Positions 44,176-52,323 of a DNA stretch of 64,000 bases are shown one piece after another. The notes beneath the pieces are model-generated. The model did not search any database. It was given only the letters and a program-made list of their open reading frames with translations, and was not told the DNA's origin. This DNA comes from Spirochaetaceae bacterium (GTDB taxonomy: Bacteria; Spirochaetota; Spirochaetia; SZUA-6; Bin103), in NCBI GenBank assembly GCA_028818385.1, contig JAPPNY010000122.1, forward strand, positions 6,887 through 70,886, read 5' to 3'. The stretch's first letter is position 1, and the number at the start of each line of letters is the position of its first letter. Position numbers and translations under genes: made by a program.

Positions 44176-45342
44176 ATGGCCGGCATCGAGATCGAGCGGT
44201 TCGCCAACACCGATCCCGGCGCCCGCGGCAAGCTCCGCGCCTTCGTCGATTTCCACTGGAACCACTACCGCGACGACCCGCGCTACATCCCGCTGCTGGA
44301 CTACGAGTACCTGGGCTTCCACCTGCTGGGCGTCGTCGGCTACTTCGAGCCGCGCTCCCTGTTCCTTCAGCATGCGGCGATCGCTTTCTTCATCGCCTAC
44401 GACGACCGCCGACAGCCCGTCGGGCGCTGCATGGCCTTCGTCAACGACGACCACAACGCCCACTGGAACGAGAAGACCGGCTTCTTCGGCTTCTTCGAGT
44501 CCGTCGACGACCAGGAGGTGACCGACCGCCTGCTGCGGGGGGCCAGCGACTGGCTGCGCGAGCGCGGCATGCAGGCGATGCGCGGGCCGCAGAACCTGCC
44601 GGTCAACCAGGCGACGCCCGGCGTGCTGACCGAGGGGTTCGACTCCCGCCCGGTCATCTACTACCACTACAACAAGCCGTACTACCTGGATCTGCTGACC
44701 GCCGCCGGCCTGCACCCGGTCAAGCGGGTGCGCTCCTGGGAGGTGCCCGTGCACGTGCCCATGGAGGCGAAGCTGCAGCGGGTCGCCCAGATCGTGCAGA
44801 AGCGGGGCGGCGTGGTATTCGAGACCTGGGGCGAGCGGCCGCTCGCGGAGCGCAAGCGGGAGATGCTGGACATCTACAACGACGCCTGGAACGACAACTG
44901 GGGCTTCGTCCCGTACCGCGACGAGGAGTTCTTCAAGGTGATCGACGACGAGCAGCTCATCGTCGACCGCGGCCAGTTCTCGATCGCCTACTGGCAGGGT
45001 GAGCCCGCCGCCTTCTTCGGCGGCGTGCCGAACATCCTGGACGGCATGCTGCCGTCACGGCTGTGCCCGCGCTTCGAACTGTGGCGGGCGGGGCGCATGC
45101 TGATCACCAAGCGCCGTCTCACGGGGCTGCGGTTCGGGTACCTGGGAGTGAAGAAGAAGTTCCGCAACCGGGGACTTGAGGGCCTGCTGCTCTGGAAGCA
45201 GAAGATCTACACCCAACAGCACGGCTACCAGTACTGCGACGTCGGCTACGTGCTGGAGGACAACACCCCCGTGCTGCGCATGCTCGACATGATGAACGCC
45301 ATCCCGTCGAAGACCTACACGATCCTGGAGACGCCGCTGTAG
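44176..45342 (+). CDS. YghO-like N-acyltransferase-fold protein
   Basis: 388 residues, cytosolic. FVDFHWNHYRDDPRYIPLLDYEYL at the start, GPQNLPVNQATPGVLTEGFDSRPVIYYHYNKPYY in the middle and KKKFRNRGLEGLLLWKQKIY near the end match the YghO-like group of the acyl-CoA N-acyltransferase superfamily. Catalytic role unknown. The gene is monocistronic, with a possible leaderless start. Confidence 0.72.
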   Translation: MAGIEIERFANTDPGARGKLRAFVDFHWNHYRDDPRYIPLLDYEYLGFHLLGVVGYFEPRSLFLQHAAIAFFIAYDDRRQPVGRCMAFVNDDHNAHWNEKTGFFGFFESVDDQEVTDRLLRGASDWLRERGMQAMRGPQNLPVNQATPGVLTEGFDSRPVIYYHYNKPYYLDLLTAAGLHPVKRVRSWEVPVHVPMEAKLQRVAQIVQKRGGVVFETWGERPLAERKREMLDIYNDAWNDNWGFVPYRDEEFFKVIDDEQLIVDRGQFSIAYWQGEPAAFFGGVPNILDGMLPSRLCPRFELWRAGRMLITKRRLTGLRFGYLGVKKKFRNRGLEGLLLWKQKIYTQQHGYQYCDVGYVLEDNTPVLRMLDMMNAIPSKTYTILETPL

Positions 45343-45481
45343 ACTGCTGGTGCCCGGTACCCAGCGGTCGGCTTGTATGCAACCATGCTCTGAGCGGGAT
45401 TCAGGAATAGCTCCGGGGCCGTGGCGCCGCAGGTGCTCTCCTTCCCGAAGCTGATACAACCTCGATCTGGGAGCACAGGGT

Positions 45482-46240
45482 GTGAAGTACGACGGAAACG
45501 AGGCAGACCCTCGGCCGGTGCGGTTCGGCATCGGCGGCCCGGTAGGTTCCGGCAAGAGCCACCTGCTGCTGCGGCTCTGCCAGCGGCTGGGCGGCGAGCA
45601 CTCGATCGTCGCCATCACCAACGACATCTACTCGCGCGAGGACGAGAAGTTCCTGATCCGCGCCGGCGCGCTCGCCGAGGGCCGGATCCTGGGCGTGGAG
45701 ACCGGCGGCTGCCCGCACGCCGCGATCCGAGACGACATCTCCGTGAACGCCGACGCCCTGGCGCGGCTTCAGTACCGCTTCGGCGACACCCGCGTGGCCT
45801 TCATCGAGAGCGGCGGCGACAACCTGTCAGCCAGCTTCAGCCCCGACCTGGTCGACTACCAGATCTACGTGATCGACGTCGCGCAGGGCGGGGACATCCC
45901 CCGCAAGGGCGGCCTCGGGATCACGCGCAGCGACCTGCTGGTGGTGAACAAGGTGGACCTCGCGCCCTACGTGGAGGTGGACCTGCAGCGGATGACCGAC
46001 GACGTGCGGGCGGCGCGCGGCGATCTGCCGTTCGTGATGACCAACCTCAAGGATGGCTCCGGCGTGGAGGAGGCGGCCGCCTGGATCGTGGCCGCGCTCG
46101 GCGCCCCGCGGCGCGACCGGCCGGCCTGGGGCGTGGGCGGGCACCACCACCATCCCCACGACCACGGCAACGGCTTGCACTCTCATCATCACCACGCCGG
46201 GCACGCCGAGGACCATCTCCACGCGGCCAACGTCCGCTAG
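45482..46240 (+). CDS. ureG: Urease accessory GTPase UreG with C-terminal histidine-rich tail
   Basis: 252 residues. P-loop GPVGSGKS (19-26), ITNDIYSREDEKFL, the nickel-binding C77-P-H79 in GVETGGCPHAAIRDD, and the guanine motif NKVD identify UreG, the GTPase that delivers nickel to urease. Residues ~220-250 form a histidine-rich tail (clusters HHHH, HPHDHG, HSHHHH). In most organisms such a tail is at the N-terminus of UreG or on UreE, so this may store or bind nickel. GGGAG lies 8 nt before the GTG. ureD follows; no ureA, B, C, E or F is visible. Confidence 0.93.
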   Translation: MKYDGNEADPRPVRFGIGGPVGSGKSHLLLRLCQRLGGEHSIVAITNDIYSREDEKFLIRAGALAEGRILGVETGGCPHAAIRDDISVNADALARLQYRFGDTRVAFIESGGDNLSASFSPDLVDYQIYVIDVAQGGDIPRKGGLGITRSDLLVVNKVDLAPYVEVDLQRMTDDVRAARGDLPFVMTNLKDGSGVEEAAAWIVAALGAPRRDRPAWGVGGHHHHPHDHGNGLHSHHHHAGHAEDHLHAANVR

Positions 46241-46268
46241 CCCCGGCCCGAGCGGCCGGCGCGGTGAG

Positions 46269-47030
46269 CTGCGGCTGGCCGTGACCGGGCGGCGCTGGCG
46301 GACCCGCCGCCGCGCGCCGCTGTTCGTCAACGTGCTGCCGCACTCGGGCGGCGTGCTGGCGGTGCCGGTCGACCAGGGAGGCGGCCTGCGCAACGGCGAC
46401 CGCCATCTGCAGCGCATCCGGATCGACGGCCGGGCGCAGGCGACCTGGGCGCCTCCGGCCAGCACCCTGTGCCTGCCCGGCGCCGGCGAAGACCCCGCTC
46501 ACCTGCAACTCGTGGCGACCGTGCGCGGCGCCAGCCACCTGCGCCTGGTGGGCCGGCCGCTGATCCCGTTCGCGGGCGCCGCCGTGGTCCAGTCCACGGT
46601 GGTCGGCACCGACCGCGACAGCGCCTGTCTGCTGCTGGAGTGCGGGTGTCCGGGCCGCAGCCAGATGGGCGAGACGTGGGCGTTCAGGGACCTGGCCTAC
46701 CACCTGACCGTCCTCCGCGACGGCGCGGTGGTCTACCGGGAACGCTACCGCCTGCACCCGCCGGCGGTGCCCCTCGGGCCGGCCGGCTTCGGCGCCAGCC
46801 TGGGCTGGGCGAGCTGCGTCGCCGTCGGCGCCCGCGCGGTGGCGGAGCTGGAAGCGCTGCGCCCGGCGCTGGCCGGCACCGGCGTGGTGAGCACGTACGG
46901 GCTCATCGCCGACGACGTCGCGGTGGCACGCGTGCTGGACCGCGACGGCACCCTGATCAGCAGCATCGCCGATCTGGCCGTCGACGCGTTCCGGAACGGT
47001 CAGCCCTCCGGCTGGGAGCCCGCGGGATAG
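46269..47030 (+). CDS. ureD: UreD-type urease accessory protein, start uncertain
   Basis: About 253 residues. The C-terminal two thirds match UreD/UreH: RLVGRPLIPFAGAAVVQSTVVG, LLLECGCPGRSQMGE...WAFRDL and LHPPAVPLGPAGFGASLG. UreD is the scaffold bound first by apo-urease. The N-terminal beta part is short and divergent. No ATG lies between the ureG stop and the homologous region. CTG 46269 gives M-R-L-A-V like relatives; GTG 46281 is a conventional alternative that loses the first strand. The 3' end overlaps the convergent transporter gene by 31 nt. Confidence 0.78.
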   Translation: MRLAVTGRRWRTRRRAPLFVNVLPHSGGVLAVPVDQGGGLRNGDRHLQRIRIDGRAQATWAPPASTLCLPGAGEDPAHLQLVATVRGASHLRLVGRPLIPFAGAAVVQSTVVGTDRDSACLLLECGCPGRSQMGETWAFRDLAYHLTVLRDGAVVYRERYRLHPPAVPLGPAGFGASLGWASCVAVGARAVAELEALRPALAGTGVVSTYGLIADDVAVARVLDRDGTLISSIADLAVDAFRNGQPSGWEPAG

Positions 47031-47974
47031 ACCGTCTCCTGGTCCTCCGACGGCACGCTGGAGACCGCCCAGCGGACGTCCATGGTGAAGCCGACGTCCA
47101 GCGCCAGGTGGCTGAACTCGCCCGAGAGCTGCTCGAAGATCTCCCGCCTGATCCGGTCGTGCAGACGCACGTCGATGGGCTCGGTGGAGTCCTCCGGCAC
47201 GATCACGTAGAGGTGGATGTACAGGTAGCGGCCCACCTCGGTGGTGCGCAGGTGCGTCTCCGAGTGCGGCACCCGCGCGATGACCGATTCGACCAGCGCC
47301 GCGATCCGGTCCTGCACGGCCCGGTCCGGCGCCCTGCCCATGAGCTGCCGCCAGTTGGCGCGAATGGTCTTGATCGGCTGGGGCGCCGCGATGGCGGCGA
47401 TCGCCAGCATGATCACCGGATCGGCGTACGGTGCCCACGCCGACAGACGCGAGTTCTGGATGATCAGCGTCGCCACGAACGCCACGCCGACCGCGCCGGA
47501 GATCATCGTGTCGATCACGGCGTTCTGGGCGTCCAACTGCACGATCGGGGAGCCCGACTTTCGGCCCAGCTTGCGGAGCACCACCGCCAGCGCGGTCCCT
47601 CCGGTCACCGCGATCGCGGCGTAGATGATGCCGCCGATGGCGGCCACCTCCTGCCCGCCAGTCATCAGCGCCCGGACCGCCGTCCACACCGCGTAGAGCA
47701 GCGCCGTCGTGATCAGGATCCCCTTGAACAGGTTCAGCATCGGCTCGAACGTCGCGTACCCGAACGGATAGTGCTCGTCCCGCGGCCGCTGCACGAGCTT
47801 GGACACGTACAGCGTCAGCAGTCCGACCACCGCGAAGATCAGCGAGAACAGGCCGTCCAGGAACACCGCCCCCGACCGGCTGGCCAGCGAGATGACGATG
47901 CCGATCAGCCCGAACGACACGCTCGCCACGATCACGATGACGATCGACCGCTGCTCGATTCTCTCTGCCGTCAT
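47000..47974 (-). CDS. Cation diffusion facilitator (CDF) transporter
   Basis: 324 residues with six hydrophobic helices and a cytoplasmic C-terminal domain. Helix 2 LDGLFSLIFAVVGLLTLY and helix 5 LDAQNAVIDTMISGAVGVAF occupy the CDF transport-site positions, but only one acidic ligand of each DxxxD/HxxxD pair remains, so metal specificity is unclear. Proximity to ureG and ureD is compatible with a divalent metal role but not proof. It starts 10 nt after the oxidoreductase gene, so the two form an operon. Confidence 0.83.
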   Translation of the reverse strand: MTAERIEQRSIVIVIVASVSFGLIGIVISLASRSGAVFLDGLFSLIFAVVGLLTLYVSKLVQRPRDEHYPFGYATFEPMLNLFKGILITTALLYAVWTAVRALMTGGQEVAAIGGIIYAAIAVTGGTALAVVLRKLGRKSGSPIVQLDAQNAVIDTMISGAVGVAFVATLIIQNSRLSAWAPYADPVIMLAIAAIAAPQPIKTIRANWRQLMGRAPDRAVQDRIAALVESVIARVPHSETHLRTTEVGRYLYIHLYVIVPEDSTEPIDVRLHDRIRREIFEQLSGEFSHLALDVGFTMDVRWAVSSVPSEDQETVYPAGSQPEG

Positions 47975-47984
47975 GGGGCCATCC

Positions 47985-49262
47985 TTATCCTGCCGACTTC
48001 GGCCTCAGGTCGAGCGAGTCGTCGAGCTCGCGCTGGTAGGCGTCGACGCGGCCGTCGAGCACGTCCCGGACGCGGACCGGCGCCCCACACGCGCCCGACT
48101 CCAGCAGCGCGTAGTAGGTGGCCACGGCGCTCAGCCCCTGCGCCGCGTCGACCTCCGGCGGCGCGCCACCCCGGATCGCGTCGGCCAACTCCGCGTACTC
48201 GACGGCGAGCAGCGCGGCGTCGGTGACCGGAAACGGCTGGTCGTAGCCGGTCAGCCGCTCCGCGCCGAACAGCGCCGCCGTGTTCGCGTCCAGCCGGAAC
48301 TCCGGCACCCGATCCAGCAGCGCCTGGCCTTCGAGCCGCCGGCCGCCGTCGAGGTGCACGGTGATCGGTCCGCCGCTGCGGTCGCCCGGCAGCGTCATCG
48401 ATCCGGCCGAGCCGAACACCGCGCGCCCGCCGAACCCGGCGCCGTGACCGGCGTGGTCCTGGATGATGTTGCCGACCACGCCGCTGGCGAAGGTCAGCGT
48501 TCCGTAGAGCGCGTCCTCGGCGGTCGCCTCGAAGTGGGCCGGCGTCTGCCGTTGCCACTGCGCGTAGGCGTTGCCGGGATCGACGGCGTCCTCGCCGGCA
48601 CCCGCGGCCGGGTTGCGGCGGACCGGTTCATGCAGCCGGGTCACCGCGTAGGCGGTGTCGATGGGACCCAGCAGGTACTCCAGCACGTCGGCGAAGTGGA
48701 CGCCGACGTCCAGCAGGATGCCGCCGTGCTCGCGGCGGTGCCGCCACAGGCTGATCAACATCCGGTCGCCGCCGCCCACGCCGTGCTGGACGATCAGCCG
48801 CGGCGTGCCGATCACGCCGGAATCCAGCAGCGCACGGGCCAGCCGGCACATCGGGTCGCGGCGGTAGTTCTCGGCCACGCTGAGGATGGCGGAGGATGCC
48901 GCCGCCGCGTCGCGGATCCGCCGGCACGAGGCCACAGTCGGCGCCATCGGCTTCTCGATCAGGACGTGCAGTCCGCGCCGCAGCGCCTCCACCGCCACGA
49001 CGTGGTGCGTGCGCGGAATGCTGGTGATGTCCACCGCCTGCACGCCGTGGGCATGCAGGTCCCCGAGCGCCGCCACCACGGCCGGCCGCGTGCCGAAGGC
49101 CGCCTCCGCTTCATCCGCGAGCGATGCCGCGTTCGCCTCCACCGGGTCGCAGGCGGCGACCAGCTCCAGCGACGAGATCCCCGCGTCGCCCAGTGCGCGG
49201 AGCCCCCGCAGGTGACGGTGGCCCATGCCGCCGCATCCGACGATCGCCAGTCTTATAGCCAT
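47985..49262 (-). CDS. Gfo/Idh/MocA-family oxidoreductase
   Basis: 425 residues. The Rossmann loop is AIVGCGGMGHRHLRGL, the EKP motif is LIEKPMAPT, and HGGILLDVGVHFADVLEYLLG lines the substrate site. It is an NAD(P)-dependent dehydrogenase of sugars or derivatives; the substrate is not predictable. On the minus strand TACACT (49272-49277) lies 9 nt before the ATG. It is divergent from the ureide genes. Confidence 0.88.
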   Translation of the reverse strand: MAIRLAIVGCGGMGHRHLRGLRALGDAGISSLELVAACDPVEANAASLADEAEAAFGTRPAVVAALGDLHAHGVQAVDITSIPRTHHVVAVEALRRGLHVLIEKPMAPTVASCRRIRDAAAASSAILSVAENYRRDPMCRLARALLDSGVIGTPRLIVQHGVGGGDRMLISLWRHRREHGGILLDVGVHFADVLEYLLGPIDTAYAVTRLHEPVRRNPAAGAGEDAVDPGNAYAQWQRQTPAHFEATAEDALYGTLTFASGVVGNIIQDHAGHGAGFGGRAVFGSAGSMTLPGDRSGGPITVHLDGGRRLEGQALLDRVPEFRLDANTAALFGAERLTGYDQPFPVTDAALLAVEYAELADAIRGGAPPEVDAAQGLSAVATYYALLESGACGAPVRVRDVLDGRVDAYQRELDDSLDLRPKSAG

Positions 49263-49315
49263 GGAACGGCCAGTGTATGTTGCGAGCCGCGTCGTTCGCC
49301 AGCATATTGCTCGCG

Positions 49316-50248
49316 ATGGACGCCGGCTCGACCGAAGCCTATCCCCGCGACCTGTGCGGATACGGGGCCCACCCGCCCCATGCGGCCTGGCCCGCACGCG
49401 CGCGGGTGGCCGTGCAGTTCGTGGTCAACTACGAGGAAGGGGCGGAGAACTCCGTGCTGCACGGCGACGCGGGCTCCGAGTCGTTCCTGTCCGAGATTCT
49501 GGGCGCGTTCCCGTTGCCCGAACGCCACATGAGCATGGAGTCGATCTACGAGTACGGCAGCCGCGTCGGCGTGTGGCGCCTGTTCCGGCTGTTCCGCGAA
49601 CGGGAGATCCCGATCACGGTGTTCGCGGTGGCGATGGCGCTGGAGCGCAACGCGGCGGTCGCCGACGCCGCCATGGACGCCGGTTTCGAGATCTGCAGCC
49701 ACGGCTATCGCTGGATCGACTACCAGGACGTGGCCGAGCCGGTGGAGCGGGAGCACCTGCAGCGCGCCGTCGAGATCATCCGCCGGCTCACCGGCGAGCG
49801 GCCGCTCGGCTGGTACACGGGACGCACCGGGCCCAACACGCGCCGGCTGGTCGTGGAGGAGGGCGGCTTCCTGTACGACGCCGACGACTACAACGACGAC
49901 CTGCCGTTCTGGACGGTGGTCGCCGGACGGCCGCACCTGGTGGTGCCGTACACGCTGGACGCCAACGACATGCGTTTCGTCACCCCGCAGGGCTTCAACT
50001 CCGGCGACCAGTTCTTCACCTACCTGCGCGACACCTTCGACGTGCTGTACGCGGAGGGGGCCGATACGCCGCGCATGATGTCGGTCGGCCTGCACTGCCG
50101 GCTGGTCGGCCGCCCGGGGCGCTTCGCCGCCCTGCAGCGGTTCGTCGATCACGTGCTCGCGCACGACGCGGTCTGGTGCTGCCGCCGCATCGACATCGCC
50201 CGCCACTGGCACGCGCACCATCCCCATCGAGAGGCTGATCGTGGCTGA
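49316..50248 (+). CDS. puuE: Allantoinase of the PuuE (polysaccharide-deacetylase-like) type
   Basis: 310 residues. YPRDLCGYGAHPPHAAWP, VQFVVNYEEGAENSVLHGD, HMSMESIYEYGSR, EICSHGYRWIDYQD and GWYTGRTGPNTRRL are the PuuE landmarks within a NodB-like barrel. It hydrolyses allantoin to allantoate. Its neighbours, allantoicase and ureidoglycolate lyase, catalyse the next two steps. ATG 49316 gives the usual N-terminus; an ATG at 49277 is an in-frame alternative. The end overlaps allantoicase by 8 nt. Confidence 0.9.
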   Translation: MDAGSTEAYPRDLCGYGAHPPHAAWPARARVAVQFVVNYEEGAENSVLHGDAGSESFLSEILGAFPLPERHMSMESIYEYGSRVGVWRLFRLFREREIPITVFAVAMALERNAAVADAAMDAGFEICSHGYRWIDYQDVAEPVEREHLQRAVEIIRRLTGERPLGWYTGRTGPNTRRLVVEEGGFLYDADDYNDDLPFWTVVAGRPHLVVPYTLDANDMRFVTPQGFNSGDQFFTYLRDTFDVLYAEGADTPRMMSVGLHCRLVGRPGRFAALQRFVDHVLAHDAVWCCRRIDIARHWHAHHPHREADRG

Positions 50249-51257
50249 GACAACGAACGGGGCGGACGACGGTCGGCCGCCTCTGACCACCAACCTGGCC
50301 GACGCGCGCTTGGGCGCCGTCGGGATCTGGTGCACGGACGAGTTCTTCGCGCCCCTGTCGCGGATGCTGGAGCCGGCTGAGCCGGTGTTCATCCCCGACA
50401 AGTACGACGACCACGGCAAGTGGATGGACGGCTGGGAGTCGCGCCGCCGCCGCGGCGGAGGCCACGACCGCAGCGTCGTGCGTCTTGCGGCTCCCGGCGA
50501 GATCCACGCGGTGGACATCGACACCCGCCACTTCACCGGCAACTATCCGCCGGCCGCGTCGCTGGAAGCCTGCCTGAGCGACGGCGATCCGGGCGACGAC
50601 GCCGCTTGGGTCCCGCTGGTGCCGCCGGCAGCGCTCGGCCCCGACGACCACCACCTGTTTGCAGTCGCCGACCGCAGCACCTGGAGTCACGTGCGGCTCA
50701 ACCTGCTGCCGGACGGCGGCGTGGCGCGCCTGCGCGTGTACGGCCGCCCGCGGCCCGACTGGACCGCCCTGGCGGCGCTGGGCGAGCTCGACCTGGCCTC
50801 CGCCGTGCACGGCGCCGTGGCGATCGCCTGGAACGACGCCCACTACGGCAATCCGGGCAACATGCTCCGGCCCGACCGCGGCCGCGACATGGGCGACGGC
50901 TGGGAGACCAGGCGCCGCCGCGAGCCCGGCCACGACTGGTGCATCATCGCCCTGGCGCATCCCGGCAGCATCGACCGCGTGGTGGTCGACACCGCCCACT
51001 TCAAGGGCAACTACCCCGACCGCTGCTCCCTGCAAGGAGCGTCACTGCCGGCGGACACCGGTGAGCTGCGCGCCTCGGTGGTGGCGCAGTCGATGTTCTG
51101 GCCCGTGCTGCTGGACGAGCAGCCGCTGCAGGCCGACCGCGAGCACACCTTCGCGGCCGGCGCCATGAAGAGCCGCGGGCCGGTGTCGCACGTGCGCCTC
51201 AACATGTTCCCGGACGGCGGCATCAGCCGGCTGCGGCTGTTCGGCACACCGTCCTGA
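50241..51257 (+). CDS. alc: Allantoicase
   Basis: 338 residues made of two homologous jelly-roll halves, each with a W-E-x-x-R-R-R segment (GWESRRRRGGGHDRSVVRLA and GWETRRRREPGHDWCIIALA) and a DTxHFxGNYP segment. It cleaves allantoate to ureidoglycolate and urea. GTG start overlapping puuE. Downstream is the lyase that releases the second urea. Confidence 0.95.
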   Translation: MAETTNGADDGRPPLTTNLADARLGAVGIWCTDEFFAPLSRMLEPAEPVFIPDKYDDHGKWMDGWESRRRRGGGHDRSVVRLAAPGEIHAVDIDTRHFTGNYPPAASLEACLSDGDPGDDAAWVPLVPPAALGPDDHHLFAVADRSTWSHVRLNLLPDGGVARLRVYGRPRPDWTALAALGELDLASAVHGAVAIAWNDAHYGNPGNMLRPDRGRDMGDGWETRRRREPGHDWCIIALAHPGSIDRVVVDTAHFKGNYPDRCSLQGASLPADTGELRASVVAQSMFWPVLLDEQPLQADREHTFAAGAMKSRGPVSHVRLNMFPDGGISRLRLFGTPS

Positions 51258-51284
51258 GGCGGCGGACGGATCGGAGACTCAGCC

Positions 51285-51779
51285 CTGCTGACGCTCACGC
51301 CGGAACCGCTCACGCGGGCGGCCTTCGCGCCGTTCGGGGACGTGATCGATACCGCCGGCGCCGAGCAGCGGATCATCAACGAGGGGACGACGGTGCGCTT
51401 CCACGATCTGGCCAACGTCGACGTCGCCGACCGCGGCGGGAGGCCGCTCGTCAACGTGTTCCGCGCTCAGCCCTTGCCGCTGCCGCTCACCGTCACCGTG
51501 ATGGAGCAGCATCCGCTCGGATCGCAGGCCTTCATCCCGCTCGACCGCGCACCGTTCCTGATCGTGGTCGCGCCGGTCGGCCCGCCGCCGCACGCCGCCG
51601 ACCTGCGCGCGTTCGCGAGCGACGGCCGGCAAGGCGTCAACTACGCCAAGGGCGTCTGGCACCACCCCGTGATCGCCTGGCGGCGCCCCACCGACTTCCT
51701 GGTCGTCGACCGTGGCGGCCCCGGTGACAACCTCGTGGAGATCCGCCTCAACGGCGCTCGGCCGCGGCTGAACGTCTGA
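51285..51779 (+). CDS. allA: Ureidoglycolate lyase (probable CTG start)
   Basis: About 164 residues. The family opening [20 protein letters not shown] precedes the first GTG (51342), so initiation must be upstream; CTG 51285 has GGAG (51273-51276) 8 nt before it. Landmarks are [49 protein letters not shown] and DFLVVDRGG. It splits ureidoglycolate into glyoxylate and urea, completing allantoin breakdown. The 3' end overlaps the convergent DUF402 gene by 32 nt. Confidence 0.9.
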   Translation: MLTLTPEPLTRAAFAPFGDVIDTAGAEQRIINEGTTVRFHDLANVDVADRGGRPLVNVFRAQPLPLPLTVTVMEQHPLGSQAFIPLDRAPFLIVVAPVGPPPHAADLRAFASDGRQGVNYAKGVWHHPVIAWRRPTDFLVVDRGGPGDNLVEIRLNGARPRLNV

Positions 51780-52275
51780 CCGCGCGAGCCCAGCACAGGC
51801 ACTCCTCCACCAGCTCGCCGCTGCGCGCGTACAGCTCGTGGACGGCATCGTCGATGTGGCGCGAGAGCCTTGGCGGCAGGTCGCCCGGCACCTCGTCGCG
51901 GTCCAGGGTAACCGGCCGCCGCGCCGGCAGCGCCATGACGTCGACCCACAGGTCGCGCCAGCGCAACTCCGCGCGTCCCAGCTCCACGGCGTCGCAGACG
52001 TTGAAGTAGGCGCCGAGCACGGCGGCTCGCCGCGCGCCGCTGCGCCGCATCCACAGGTACAGGTTGTACGGCCGGCCGGCCCAGAAGCAGCCGTAGGAGC
52101 GGGTTCCCGCCGGCAGGAAGACGCCGGCCACGGTCGCGGCATGGCGGATCGTGTACCCCAGGAGCTGCCGCTCCGGTTCGATCGCCAGGAGGTCGCAGGC
52201 GAAGGTGACCCGGCGGCCGTCGGGATAGCGCTTGACCTCCAGGCAGCGTTCGACGCGGGGGGCAGGTCGGGTCAT
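51748..52275 (-). CDS. DUF402 domain protein
   Basis: 175 residues. A beta-rich core with [51 protein letters not shown] and [14 protein letters not shown] corresponds to DUF402, a fold found in nucleoside di- and triphosphate phosphatases and RNA-related proteins. Function here is unknown. It is divergent from proS. Confidence 0.75.
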   Translation of the reverse strand: MTRPAPRVERCLEVKRYPDGRRVTFACDLLAIEPERQLLGYTIRHAATVAGVFLPAGTRSYGCFWAGRPYNLYLWMRRSGARRAAVLGAYFNVCDAVELGRAELRWRDLWVDVMALPARRPVTLDRDEVPGDLPPRLSRHIDDAVHELYARSGELVEECLCWARAVRRSAAAERR

Positions 52276-52312
52276 CGGACTGAGGGAGTCTGAACCATTC
52301 GGCCTGACGGCG

Positions 52313-52318
52313 TAAGAT
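52313..52318 (+). promoter_or_regulatory. -10-like box TAAGAT before proS
   Basis: TAAGAT ends 5 nt before ATG 52324; no ribosome binding site is present. Confidence 0.4.
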
Positions 52319-52323
52319 CGCCC

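Noticed and set aside
47000..47974. The degenerate metal site of the CDF transporter as evidence of a non-metal substrate.
   Set aside because: Several CDF subgroups vary at these positions; not enough can be concluded without alignment.
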